The notes beneath the pieces are model-generated. The model was given only the letters and a program-made list of their open reading frames with translations, was not told the DNA's origin and did not search any database. Both the position numbers and the translations under genes were made by a program. Shown here piece after piece: positions 1 through 10,640 of a stretch of DNA of 64,000 nt; the first letter of the stretch is position 1, and each line of letters begins with the position of its first letter. Origin of the DNA: Nematopogon swammerdamellus (taxonomy: Eukaryota; Arthropoda; Insecta; Lepidoptera; Adelidae); the NCBI GenBank assembly GCA_946902875.1, contig OX336354.1, positions 9,955,247 to 10,019,246 on the forward strand, written 5' to 3'.

Positions 1-189
1 TTGCTGCCGGGCACTTGTAAATGTTTGTACGCCAAGTCGGAACAACAAGACATATTGTTTCCATATAATATGATTTAACTACCTACCTTTGGACCGCGAC
101 TTAGCTCGCGTTGAACTTTTTATTACACAAATGAAATGAAGTTATTTATATTTGTGACGATTTATTTTCTTCGTGCATAATTTATTTTA

Positions 190-494
190 TCTCTATCTTC
201 TCTATCTCTACTTCTTATAAAAGGGAACGTCTGTCTGTATGTATGTTAGAACTCCGGAACCACTGAACAGATTTTGATGCGGTTTGCACCAATGGAAAAA
301 ATAGTTTTGAGGCTCACTATAGGGTATAGTATACCATCAAGCTAAATAGCCTTAGGGCTGACCAGTATCAAAGAAAGTATAGTATAGTATGGAGAGAGAG
401 AAAATAACAGTATGATTTATTATCACATTTTCGCTTAAATCAGATTTGCTATTTAACCGAGTCTACCGCGAGCGAAGCCGCGGGCAAAAGCTAG
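190..494 (+). mobile_element. Non-autonomous Helitron-like element
   Basis: The segment opens with a pyrimidine-rich, TATAAAA-containing start and the phrase 'gaaccactgaacagatttt', and it ends in a GC-rich hairpin-like stretch (gcgaagccgcgggc) followed by CTAG at 491-494 and a T. This arrangement (short 3' hairpin, then CTRR, inserted between A and T) is characteristic of Helitrons, and the ending is one I know from lepidopteran non-autonomous Helitron-like families. Related copies lie at 7901-8114 and 50657-50874. The middle carries a 'tatagtatag' microsatellite. The 5' boundary is approximate. Bases 1-189 before it are AT-rich with nothing recognisable. Confidence 0.6.
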
Positions 495-930
495 TATTAA
501 ATATAAGCACAAATGTTGTGCTCATTCCACTGGCAACATAGTCTATGTGCTAGTCTCGTCGCAACGGGGTAACACCACCATTACTCAACCACGGAGCGAC
601 TTATGGGACTTAGGAGCTACTTAACGACAAAAAAATGTGGCATAGCATTAAAAGCACAGATTGTACCGATGTTATCAGGGAGGCACCAGCTCTTGTAGTT
701 GTATGAAATAAATCAATTCGGCTTTCTCGAAATCGTTCCGAGGTCGATAAATAGGAACTCGTCCTGCGTCCGAGGTTCAAGCCTCGGCAGGTGTCTTCAT
801 AGTGTTGTAGCGTTGACAAAAATAGCCTGTCAATATTGGGTGTCAATAATTCAGCAATAAATAAAAGTATCACTATGAATTCTCTGGAGGTATCATATTA
901 TAATCGTCACCGGGAGAATGTAACTGTCAG
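495..930. other. Unassigned spacer
   Basis: I see no recognisable gene or repeat here. A minus-strand open frame at 610-873 has no recognisable domain and is probably chance. Confidence 0.4.
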
Positions 931-1002
931 TTGCGAGCTGTAGTTTAGTGATAAAGTACCGCCGCCCCTTCAAGGTGTATGGTTCGAGACTCAGGGGTGC
1001 AC
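931..1002 (+). mobile_element. tRNA-like SINE head with A and B boxes
   Basis: A TAGTTTAGTGA sequence (941-951) resembles a Pol III A box, and GGTTCGAGACTC (981-992) resembles a B box, 30 bp apart as in tRNA-derived SINE promoters. A long T/A-rich stretch follows at about 1013-1040. No cloverleaf with paired acceptor ends is evident, so a functional tRNA is unlikely. Confidence 0.4.
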
Positions 1003-1040
1003 TAATTAATTTTTCGAATAAAAAACATTTTTTTTTTAAA

Positions 1041-1690
1041 CCAAATACAGTATGACTAATTCAATAGAAGGACAATTGCCGTATACTAGCAATCCCAAGG
1101 TGTTGTTGTGTACAACGTTCACTGGAAACAAAATATATATTTCTAAAATATTTCTACCTTCTGAATTGCAGAAATTTTTTCAGCCAATACAAACTCATAC
1201 CTACTGGTCTAGCCATCAGCAAAAATATTCCGAATTACCTACTTGTAAGCGAAATAAAAGATCTCATACTGAAAGTCAACATCTACGTCAAAGAAATATA
1301 TTCCGAAAAGCAAAACAATAGTTCGCCGCGGCGCCTTTTCTTCCCCCAATACCAAAGAAAGACCTACGACATTAAGCCAAGGCACAAACGAAAGCGGCCA
1401 ATAAATTCTGCAAAGGAATAGAAACGAGAAAACCTGCACGCACATCGTTTGAAATAAAATGAATGGGCAGGCATGGCAAATAAAAGAAGGTCTTATGAGT
1501 AGGAAAATGGCCGTTTTCTCGAAATATAAATGCAAATAGAAATTGAGTTGGTATCTATAGAAGTATATGTTCAAATTCAAATTTATTTATTAATATACAA
1601 TTGGCAGTGAGTTACACTTTAAAATACAATATAATTTAGTCGCAAACTGCAAAACACAGTAAATATCGTTATTTCAAACAAAACTACGAG
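1041..1690. other. Unassigned AT-rich spacer
   Basis: Two open frames (1052-1321 plus, 1239-1580 minus) overlap on opposite strands and have no recognisable motif. At 1567-1612 'tcaaattcaaatttattt' resembles the 3' end of an insect LINE or SINE in reverse orientation. Nothing else stands out. Confidence 0.4.
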
Positions 1691-1694
1691 TTTG

Positions 1695-1986
1695 TCATTT
1701 TTGCCGTGGTGACTCTTGGGGTGTGGAGCCCGGACGCCAAAGAACTGGTGAAGCAGTTGGGCAAACTGCTTATGGAGGCGTCCGGGGGCCGTCGTCGTGC
1801 CAGAACGTTCCTCACCCAAAACATAAGCTTGGCCATTCAGCGGGGGAACGCTGCTTCGGTCCTTGGTACTGCGGTCACAGTCCCTAAGGAAAAGCTTTTT
1901 ATTTTAATTTCGTTATTAGTTTGCTTATACTCTGTTGTTTTCTTTTTTATCTTTTTAATAATATTATTGTAATTAGGTATAATAAA
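1695..1986 (+). pseudogene. Retroelement C-terminal fragment with 3'UTR
   Basis: The plus strand encodes a segment beginning 'VTLGVWSPDAKELVKQLG' and ending 'SLAIQRGNAASVLGT'. This matches the C-terminal end of the large retroelement polyprotein that also occurs, decayed, at 8300-8465 and on the minus strand at 41095-41890. Here the frame is open through the conserved 'AIQRGNAASVLGT' block. It runs into an AT-rich 3'UTR that reaches AATAAA at 1981-1986, so this may be the genuine 3' end of a 5'-truncated insertion. There is no reverse transcriptase or nuclease core in this copy, so it is inactive. I am confident that the three copies belong to one family, and less sure which retroelement clade it is. 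Confidence 0.6.
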
Positions 1987-3837
1987 GAATTACCATTTAG
2001 AAATGTAATGTGTTTTAATTTAGATTGATTTTATATTTATTTTATTATTTGGCATGTTTTTAAAAGCTTATTTAATCAATAAACATACCATAGTCAACAA
2101 TCGTCTACGTAAGACATCTCTTGCTTAGTACAATAAGCAATTTCCTCCATCTTAAGCGATTACCAAACAGGGTTGTCAATAATTGCCAGGGCTGCCACTT
2201 GGTAGCGAATGTAATGAAGAAACCGGATTAGCACGAAATCCAGACCTTTTAAACTATGTTTTCAATTCCAGACTATTATTATTATTTAAATACCAGACTA
2301 TTAAGTTTCCTTTCTTTTGAAAATTCTAGATTTACATGTTGTCGCAAAATTAAGGCAAATAATGCTATGAAAGTATTTTCACGACACAAAATTCGTAATG
2401 AAAATCCGAAGGCAGAGATTATTTGTAATTGCTCTCTCCCACATCTATCTACTGCATCTGCTCTGCTGGATGATGCCCGGGCCATATTCTATTTTTCACA
2501 ATATGATTTGGATAGTGTAATGTATGTTTCCCAATATAGCAAAAAACACAATGTATATCCTCAGATGTGAATGAGTATATTACTGAAGTTTTAAAAGAAA
2601 GCTGAATTAAGAATGTGTGCAGGCTGTCTCTATTTGGGTAGCCATTACGCCGAGAAAAATGACATAACGAGTTTAGTAAGACGTTACTAATACGAAGCAA
2701 CTAATAAGTAATCTGTGCTAATACGGTTATACGAGTAACTTCTCGTATTTTAGCTATAGTTTTTTTCATTCAAAGTAGTTTGATTAGTCAGCCCGTTTCG
2801 ATGTTTTTGTACTTACAACGAATACCTTATGTTATATTACTTGTTTTATGTGATTGTACATTGAATAACAATAAAATCTGTAAAATGGTCTGTATAACAC
2901 AGGCATCCCGTTTGAACACTCGCGCGTTCCCTCCATCCATCAGCCTGCGCGACGCGGGAAGGAAAGCCAATTACAACCGCTGGAATACACCTATCATACG
3001 TACACACATTCTTGCAGTTCATGGAAATAAATACCCAGAAGAGGGCCATCAACTTTGAGAGGAGGTGATAGAAAAGTGCTCGAAAACAAGATTTTTTGAA
3101 GCTTATCTTTTTAACGCACGTTTGATATGGAGACCTAACTCATAAAAAGTGAAACGTCACGAAAGTACGAACGGAAGATGAACGCTCCTCATTGGCTGGG
3201 CAGTGCGTAATGCTGCCTGAGCGCCATCTATGAGAGTCTTTTGAAATCGAATCATTTTATAAGTTGAAAGGAATATCGCATACCACAACACACAATCACT
3301 TTAAGAAAAATTAAACAAATCTAAACAAAATACCATAAATGCCTTACTCCTCGACCTCTAACCGTTGCGACTTGTCGAGGAGGTCAAAGAAAAGTGCACT
3401 GAGATGAAACTACAAAAATATGTCTATCTTTATGGCACTAGTTTACACACGTATCTTCTGTCTGGTATGAATGGTGTGCATGCTGACCAAATGTTGGCAA
3501 CAGGATAAAATGTATGCAATTATGATATTGCCATTTCTGGGTATTTGTTTCCTGGTTGCAGTGCTAATACCTAACCGTGTCACGTCTCCATATCTTTATA
3601 ACTATGGGCTTTCCACCAGGGCAACGGTGGAGGATCATTTCAATGTGATTTTGAAGAACTGTATACTGTTATGATAGTAACAAGGTATACTTAGGACAAC
3701 GGTTTTGAAATGAACTTACGTACTCTATTAGTTACCTACTGTGTGAAGGTATATGTAGCTTAGATGATCAGGAGATTGAAGGCAGCCCAAACCAGTTGAA
3801 TTCCTCTCGTCCTCCTTAAGCAGACCTTGAGGTTCAC
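1987..3837. other. Unassigned region, no recognised gene
   Basis: The region is AT-rich, with several short frames. The longest (2256-2570, plus) has no motif I recognise and is overlapped by minus-strand frames. A 'gaggaggt' phrase near 3058 recurs near 3377 with similar neighbours (about 'agaaaagtgc'), suggesting two fragments of one unidentified repeat. No RNA gene was seen. Confidence 0.4.
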
Positions 3838-3896
3838 TTGAGGTGCATTTGACAGAAGAACAATGTTACATTGTTCTTTTGTCAAATGCACCTCAA
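3838..3896. repeat. Near-perfect inverted repeat, 29-bp arms
   Basis: Arm 3838-3866 is the reverse complement of 3868-3896 with one mismatch and a single-base spacer. The arms contain 'gaggtgcatttgac' and 'gtcaaatgcacctc'. No flanking target duplication is obvious, and a fragment of the sequence ('ttgaggttcacttgaggtgc') is imperfectly repeated just to the left. It could be a tiny foldback or the product of template switching. Confidence 0.85.
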
Positions 3897-4079
3897 CATT
3901 CTTCACTTCGCCGATGACTGAGAAAATCTCCATTCACGTTTATATGCATCTTGACCCGCTCAAGCGTGTTTTACTTTGAGATAATGGAGATTTTACTAAT
4001 GAATTAAATGTTTTAGAATAGATTTTTCATTACACCTCGTCCCTCATCCTCCTGTTCACATTCGAAAAACCCGCCATGC

Positions 4080-4300
4080 TCTCGCGGAACACCCTTTGTG
4101 GACGACAGAAGAGTTCTTAGAACTGCACATCTCTCTAAATCGTTCTTGTCTCGCTCTGCAAAGGTGAACTTACGGGAAATATCTTCCCCTACTTCTTCAA
4201 TCCACGAATCTTCAATAGCCTTTCCTCAGTTACTTTCGTCTATCTTCAAACCGGGATGGCAGTGGCACCTCGTCGGGGGTGAAATGCACTGTGTCTGAGA
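4080..4300 (+). pseudogene. LINE ORF2 C-terminal fragment
   Basis: The translated segment has 'HLSKSFLSRSAK', which aligns with the region just after the reverse transcriptase in Jockey/CR1-like LINEs. In the better-preserved minus-strand copy at about 26.2 kb it reads 'FSKSFLCRTARVWNCLP'. The equivalent WN-LP block is not intact here. The tail 'GWQWHLVGGEM' is followed by stops. No RT core is present, so it is an old, truncated fragment. Confidence 0.45.
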
Positions 4301-4845
4301 CTCTGTCGTCGAGCACAGTAACCCAGTTCGGGTACAGTAAAAAACTTAAGATACATTGAGATAGAATATAGAAAAAGTATCGAACCAAAGGTGACTTGAC
4401 AAATACCGGTTTCAAATATGTAGATAGCTGAATATGGAGAAGGGGGATAATAAGGTAACGCGGCTTAACTTAACCTAGCCCAACCTAACCTATAGCCCGC
4501 CCTAACCTGCCTAAAATTTAGGCATACAGATGGATATACAACGAAATCTCACCCTGTGCCATTTTTCGATACGGCACCCTTAAAACCGTTATTTCCCAGT
4601 TTCGATGAGCTCGCGCGGTATTTCAAATACCGAACGGATATTTAAATTCAGACGAGCGATTGGTCACCGAACACTGACACTGGACAAACTGCGTTGTAAT
4701 TGGTGATTGACGTGTGTGCGCTTCCTGATTGGTCGCTTTCACAGCGGCATCTGTGCAGAGCTATGACTCTATTCGTTTCGGGTGCAGTATGTATGTTTCA
4801 TTCAACTAAATTTTTTTTTCATTCAGATTCCTTCTCTTAGTTTAG
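4301..4845. other. Spacer with CCTAA-like stretch
   Basis: No gene was seen. Bases 4460-4500 hold irregular 'aacctaacct' motifs. They resemble the insect telomere unit (CCTAA)n but are too short and irregular to be a telomeric array. A T-run lies at 4808-4818. Confidence 0.4.
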
Positions 4846-5058
4846 GTGGTAACGTTGAACCCGTTCGGATCGATCAGCGCGGTGGGCGCTGAAGTGAAGG
4901 TCGGTCGTAATGGCTATAGAGGTAAATTTTAAAATAGTTCGTGTCTATGCAGTTCAATGTAGCCGGCCAATCATAAAGAAACAGTGGCATAGCGCTTAGT
5001 TCCGACAGGAACAAGCCGTAATGTGCTGACATCGCTGACGTAACAGATCTAGCCAACC
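4846..5058 (+). mobile_element. Diverged tRNA-type SINE body
   Basis: This is a degraded sense copy of the family seen well at 22931-23152. The shared order is a 'gaaggtcggtcg...ggctat' block, 'cagttcaatgtagccggcc', then 'gtgctgacatcgctgacgta' and 'tagccaacc'. Head and poly-A tail are missing or eroded. The open frame on the opposite strand (4874-5056) is only a translation of this repeat. Confidence 0.5.
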
Positions 5059-5403
5059 ATTCAAGGTTCCTTAAGAAACATTAAAGATCACAGATGTTTA
5101 TTGTTTATTGTATAATTTCATCCATAGGTAGGTAACCTACTCTTGGATACTTCGAAAATTCCGCCAGTTCTGTTTCAATGCGAAGAAGAACTGACAAACA
5201 AAATTCGCAAGTCACAACGTTTTGTTAGTACATACCTTATGAATAATTACATTTATCTAATTATAAATAATTAGCCCATACTACCGCTCACAAGAACTTC
5301 TTATTACAGTATGAAGGTAAATACGAATCTGACCTAGTGCTATCGTAAAATTTGGTACAATACAATTTTATCAAGTCAACACCAAGTAAACATAACATTC
5401 ATC

Positions 5404-5560
5404 ATCATCATCATCATCATCAGCCTGTATCGGTCCACTGCTGGACATACGCCTCTCCCAAGGCACGCCACCACACGTAGCGTGGGACGCCCCCCGGCTA
5501 GGTAGACAGATAACCTAAAAAAGGTAGCCGGGAGTGGATGGATGAGAAGAGCGGAAGCAT
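5404..5560 (-). mobile_element. RTE-like LINE 3' end with (ATG)n tail
   Basis: Read on the minus strand, this ends '...gcgtatgtccagcagtggac' followed by 'cgatacaggctg' and a run of ATG triplets (the CAT run at 5401-5421). That is the usual 3' end of RTE-type LINEs in Lepidoptera, where the ORF ends '..AYVQQWT..' and the element ends in a trinucleotide tail. A short copy of the same end is at 63862-63910, and plus-strand versions occur at 13283-13350, 45505-45545 and 51031-51085. Confidence 0.6.
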
Positions 5561-7140
5561 AACATTATTACAAAGAAATTTCATTGTGATGCCAATAGTC
5601 ACATATCATCTTAGAGAAGCAAAGTGTTTCCAATTGTCAAAATTTTTTAGTGGGAACACAGTACCTAGTCAGAATGTTAGAATCTTCTAGAGTCAGATCT
5701 TCTAGAGTCGTAACTCGCGTTCGACGTAAAAGGTAAAATCGTTATACAGAATGGGACACTACCCGCAGCCTGTGAGAATGGACTCTCCTGTTAGGAGAAG
5801 AATAGCCGTCTTGCCAACCCGCCATTCCAAATGTGTCCACTTGCGGAAACCTCGCCGCACCTAATCTCCAAGTGGTTAAAGCAAGAAATTCAAAAGGAGA
5901 GAAGTGACGTCAATTCGTTGAGCCGATGATGTCATGAATGGTGTGCATAAAGGCGAACTTACAAATATATGTCTATCTCTATCACGCTAGACGAGCGTAT
6001 AGCTGTCTGTTGCAAAGTGTGTGCATTTTATCTCGGGGAAGAAGTAAATTGTGTGTAATTTATGACATAGGTACAATCACCGACTCGTCTACCTCTCGAC
6101 GATTCGCCTTAAGATTATTGATTAATAAAATTGTAGTAAGTTAGTTTTCGTTTTGGAATCTATTTGAATATTTTATTTCTAATTAAGTTATTTGTAGGTG
6201 GTTGGTCATTTGTTATTCTTGGTAAATATTAAATTTATTATTGTAATTCGATATTTTTAGACATTTATGACAACAGCTCTACCTTTTTGAATTATTTGGG
6301 TGTTATCTTAAGATCGATGTTGTAATTGTGATTTGAAGTACCGTTGAAGCGACCCAATTGTTTGACAATTTTATAGAATAGACCAATAATTCAAACGGAC
6401 TTGATTGGCAATAACTCGTCGAACAGGCGAAAAAGTCATAGACTGTGGAAGTCGAAGTTAGAAAATATACTTATATTTTTCTATATTCGTCACACTCGTG
6501 ACCACGATTTTTGTCGACACGCGGGCGTCGTCGTCGCAATCGTGATTTCGCAAAAACAACATTACAGATAAAGAAAATGTTCTTCAATGTTCGCCCCAGG
6601 AAATAGTGACATTTTACCAATACGTAAAAAAAATATAATTATCATCTACATACAGATACGAGTATGTTGGAGTATAATGATTTAAATTATAATGATACTG
6701 ACGAGCACATAATTTCATTTTCCGCTTATGATATCCAAATCAAACTCTTATCAACATTAGACAAACTAGGGGTATGCGATAAACCATCATAAAATAACAT
6801 TTATTTCTATGCATTTTAAGTTAAAATTTAAGCGTAGTTCGGCCTGAAAATGCGTGCATTATTTAATGAAACTAGAGCCCCCCCAGTTCAGAGTTAGAAG
6901 GGTAGAACTAATTGTTGGATGCTATTTGAGTAACTCACTAAGAGTATCAAATGGCAATAAATTATGTCAGATTATTTATTCACTTAGATTCAACCCCTTT
7001 CTGTTATGATTTTAGAATTAAAAGTGTGCTTTTTTTTCGCTGTATTATTTTATATTTATATTGTTCTATCTGAAAAATCTGCATGAGTTCTTCTTGTCTT
7101 ATTATTTTAATAAGGAAGCCAAGAAGCTATATACATACGG
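5561..7140. other. Unassigned region
   Basis: No gene was recognised. A 43-codon frame starting at 6664 and the frame at 5938-6144 have no recognisable motif. The phrase 'attcaaaaggagagaagtga' (5886 onward) is loosely repeated near 61880, so both may be remnants of an unidentified repeat. The rest is AT-rich. Confidence 0.35.
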
Positions 7141-7232
7141 TCACACCTGTTTCCCAGTGGGATAGGTAGAAACAACGGATCTCCACGTGCCACGATTCTG
7201 ACACACATCTGTCACCTCCTCCACTCTCATAT
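7141..7232 (+). repeat. Interspersed repeat fragment, pair with 21512-21600
   Basis: 'cacacctgtttcccagtgg' and 'caacggatctccacg' recur in the same order at 21512-21600, where the fragment directly abuts the stem-loop repeat family. The family is not identified. Confidence 0.5.
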
Positions 7233-7900
7233 GTTCTTCATACTTGATCGTCGGTTACGGACGGGGTACTACGCATTTGACTCTTTATCACCATTTATTT
7301 TTTAATGATTGGTATGCAATAAACAATTTATATTCTTTTCTATTCCATATTTACTTCTATACCAGGCGCCACGATGAGAATATTCCTACCGTATCCAAAA
7401 TACATATTTCCAGAACCGAGGTAGGTCGGTCGAAAAGTACCGCAATCCCCATACGTTGAACCCTCAGTCGCGCCGGTATAATAGCATTTAAATAGCATCG
7501 CGGGGTCCCCACGACCAACCCTACATCTCGCTGATCAATTAATTAATCAAAATGTATGATTTATTGCCTACACTCCGTCGCTACTGGATGGGGCGTGGTT
7601 CCGATTCTGTTTAGGCAAATAATAACACGAGTATGTATATATATTTCAATAATGCTAATATTTATAGTCAGCATAAGTTTTGCATTACAAGAATTAGTTG
7701 ATAGGGCCGATCTGAAGAGCAGTATTAAAATCGGCTACTATGACGAAGAAAACATTAAAAGAAAACCTAGATGCCCTAGGTATGTGCCCTAGATACCCCA
7801 CCACAGAACAGGGAAGTCCGCTTAGTAGCGGGCCGGCACGCTTCTCTGTTCTGTGTACCCCAACTCGCAAAATAAAATTGTATCGTTTCTTTTTTTTTTT

Positions 7901-8114
7901 TTTTTACCTTTAATAAAATCCAACGTCTGCTTTCTGTCTGTCTGTCTGTCCGCTTATAACTCGAGAACCACTGAACCGATTTAAATGAAGTTTGCTTCTA
8001 CGGGTAGCTTGGTTCTTCCCATCAATTATAGGCTACTTTTCATCGCGTTAAATGGATTATGAGGTTAGCAGAGAAGTCAAATATGAGAGCGGGCGGAGCC
8101 GCAGGCACAGCTAG
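7901..8114 (+). mobile_element. Non-autonomous Helitron-like element
   Basis: The start is 'ttttaccttt' plus 'aataaaatccaacgtctgc' with a (CTGT)n run. Then comes 'ataactcgagaaccactgaa' and 'cccatcaattataggctac', and the end is 'gcgggcggagccgcaggcac' followed by AG and CTAG (8111-8114). It aligns throughout with 50657-50874. It has no coding capacity and would depend on an autonomous Helitron helicase. The poly-T just upstream blurs the exact 5' TC. Confidence 0.65.
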
Positions 8115-8299
8115 TATGTTCATAAAATTGAAATGTAGGTAGGTATCTACTTATCTATCTATATTAATTTGTAATACTGATTTATATATTTTAAAGCATT
8201 GCCCATACCTGAAAAAATCGAAATAAAACGTATTAGGTATATTATGTAGAAAAAGCGAAATATAATATGGTAGGGTAGTTCGTCGCCTTTGATGTGTTC

Positions 8300-8470
8300 G
8301 CTCTTGTAGTGTGTGTGGGGCCCGGACGCCAAAGACCTCGTTAAGGAGCTCGGTCAGCTACTTAGTCGGACGTACTAAGCAGGTCGGTCGCTTCACGTCC
8401 GGGGATAGTCTCCGTGACGAAGTGTTCCTCACACAATAAACGGAGGGAACGCGGTGGTCGCCTTAGGGAC
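8300..8470 (+). pseudogene. Decayed retroelement C-terminus
   Basis: Several blocks match the C-terminal coding piece at 1695-1986 ('gcccggacgccaaaga', 'cggtcagctact', then 'ggagggaacgcggtggtcg'), but in-frame stops and indels interrupt it. It is an old, inactive fragment of the same retroelement family. Confidence 0.55.
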
Positions 8471-8517
8471 AATAAGTAATGTATTGTCCCGAGGATACAT
8501 GAATATATTTTTTAATA

Positions 8518-8757
8518 TTTTTTTTTATTTTATGGAATCTGACACGCTTGGCTACATCACCTACAACATCCGTGATGTCAGCCCATAACACCGGGTGAAC
8601 TAGGTGCCATGTCAGTACTTTCCTTCATTTCATGTCGGCTACACTGAACTAGTCGGAAAACACGAACTATTTACATAGCCGTTTCGACCGACGTTTCATT
8701 CAGTGCGGTGGTACAGCCCGGGCGGGATAAACCCTACCATCTAGTAAGGTAATTTAA
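8518..8757 (-). mobile_element. SINE copy, antisense
   Basis: A poly-T at the left edge (the poly-A tail in antisense) is followed by 'atggaatctgacacgcttgg', 'catccgtgatgtcagcccat', 'gggtgaactaggtgccatgt' and 'gcccgggcgggataaaccct'. The same order occurs in copies at 22931 (sense), 46030, 49686 and 54039. The tRNA-like head is absent here. Confidence 0.7.
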
Positions 8758-9639
8758 TTTAGTTTGTTTTTTTTTTTTTTTTTTTTTTTAATTTACCTTT
8801 CTGTACAAATTAATTTATCCTCTACATTTTTCTGGGTCGAAAATATTACTACGCAGTATGTAAACTTATAAATGTATTTTTTTGTTTTATAAGAATCATG
8901 TATGACGCTTACCTCTCCTTTCCTCATATCAAATTTATGTTTATAACTAAATATGAGCAAACCAGAAACGCATCGGACTATACTGCTAACGAAACACTTA
9001 CGAGGACTAAATATATCAATATTTAAAATGCAAATCTAATATTTATTTCATAACCACCACGACAGTGTAGGATAAACGGATTATTATCTATGCGACTAAA
9101 ATCACAATAAAATGTAATGTCCCAAGAAGAAGTTCAACGATCTTTAAAAAAAAAGTTAAATGGTTGGAGATAAAACACGAAGATAATGCATATTTATTAT
9201 TGGTTTTGAAATAAAAATGCACGCAGAGGAAACTAAATTCTTCTATTATTTCTTCCGCTAATCTCTAAGATTAACCACATCCTTGATCAAGGAGCGAGTC
9301 ATGCATACGATTTGCATATTAATGTGTGATATGTAAAAATATATAAATCAAATAATGCGTGACGTTAATCTATTGCGCATTTTGACATAAAACAACGCCA
9401 TCTGTGTCAACTGATATGAGTTATGGCTGCAGGATGGGTGGCTAGGGCTGTGACAAGCCGTAATATATACCTACATTATCTGGAAACATTAATTTCATAT
9501 TTCATTTTACATTTAAATTATTCACACTACTGGAATTTATAAATTTTATAGCTCATTTTTAATTATAAAATGTTCTAGCCACATGCTTTCCTAAGTGCCC
9601 GACAGGCTCTCTTTAATAAACCTGATGTTTATTGCCTAC
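8758..9639. other. Poly-T tract and unassigned AT-rich spacer
   Basis: A T-run of about 20 lies at 8769-8789 and may be the reverse of another retroposon's tail. Nothing recognisable follows to 9639. Confidence 0.4.
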
Positions 9640-9835
9640 ATCACCTTCTTCACTCGGCGTGATTTTGACCTATCACATTTTGATGAACTAGGTGCCATGT
9701 CAGTGATTCCCTTTGGTGGTGCCGACTACACTGAACTGAATGTACGAAAAACACAACCCGCGTTCGAATTTGGACCCCGAAGCGTCACACCACTGAGCAT
9801 GACTGAGCTACCGAATCTGACAGCTACATTCAATT
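9640..9835 (-). mobile_element. Diverged SINE relative
   Basis: It shares 'gaactaggtgccatgtcagt' and the 'ctacactgaactg' block with the SINE family, and ends with 'catgactgagctaccgaatc', which resembles the reverse of a tRNA-like head (GGTAGCTCAGT). The intervening part is diverged. The 80-residue plus-strand frame at 9595-9837 is a translation of this repeat. Confidence 0.45.
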
Positions 9836-9876
9836 AAATACGTAGTGGTGTTATTTATTCTGAAATAATGAAGTTG

Positions 9877-9910
9877 CATTTTTCACGTAGATGTGTCTAC
9901 GTGAAAAATG
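9877..9910. repeat. Perfect short hairpin, 15-bp arms
   Basis: 'catttttcacgtaga' (9877-9891) and its reverse complement (9896-9910) are separated by TGTG. There is no T-tract or coding context suggesting a terminator. It probably derives from a repeat. Confidence 0.8.
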
Positions 9911-10362
9911 TATAAAATAAAAATAATCGTTTTTTTATTTAATTACTTCGATGTCGGAACTTTACATTCTTACAACTTACAATACGTTTAAATAAGATTA
10001 ATTAGATGAGGTAAATATTTTATTTCTGGATACAATATGTAACGATAATATTTAATTAACTGATTAATTAACAAATATTTTAAAGTATAATGTTAATCAG
10101 CTATTTTCGCTTCGCGGTGGCACATATCCTATACTCGTAACTATCCATAGAAGTGTCAGAAAAAGAGAACGAAAACCCCGTAATGAATTGATTGAGTAGT
10201 TCTCACTTATAAACAAACGTAGAATAGACGTCGTTACTGATTTAGGTCTTTGTTAGTTAAGATACGGTATTTATTATGTGGTATTTATTATGTGGTTTGT
10301 CACTGAAATATGTACTTGCAATAATATTAATACAAAAAAGTTTCTTGCCGACTCTTCTTCGC
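9911..10362. other. Unassigned AT-rich spacer
   Basis: Nothing was recognised apart from a local duplication of 'tatttattatgtgg' at 10268-10296. Confidence 0.4.
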
Positions 10363-10441
10363 GGCTGTAATCGAACTGGATAAAACAAACTGTGACAAGG
10401 TCAAGAGTAGATTTACTATCTTGAATGATTAATAAACAGTA
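10363..10441 (+). repeat. Interspersed repeat fragment, pair with 56912-57004
   Basis: 'tgtaatcgaactggataaaa' and the following 'caaactgtgacaagg...aatgattaataaaca' match 56912-57004 with several substitutions. Both end in 'ataaaca', as a LINE 3'UTR might. The family is not identified. Confidence 0.5.
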
Positions 10442-10559
10442 GTCATTAACAATTAAGCCAATAAAAAAAGCATTATGCTAACTTAACTAAAAAACTGAAA
10501 TAATGCTAACTCACACAAAAACTCTAAATTATTGTCTACAAGTTGTACAGAAAGAACAA

Positions 10560-10640
10560 TTTAACCGAATGTCCATGAGCGTCGTTAGACACCTTAATGG
10601 TGGTTCGGCGCCACAGGTCGCGCTTTCTAAAAAAAACAGA
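10560..10640 (+). mobile_element. Jockey-like LINE 3'UTR fragment
   Basis: 'gaatgtccatgagcgtcgtt', 'agacaccttaatggtgg' and 'cggcgccacaggtcgcgctt' match the tail following the RT fragment at 18340-18836 and the copies at 23545-23695 and 62830-63045. It ends in an A-run. Confidence 0.55.

Noticed and set aside
931..1002. Functional tRNA gene
   Set aside because: A and B boxes are present, but no complementary acceptor stem or convincing anticodon arm was found. It is better read as a SINE head.
4460..4500. Telomeric (CCTAA)n
   Set aside because: It is only a few irregular motifs, and the similar run at 27233-27247 is three units. Neither is a telomere array.
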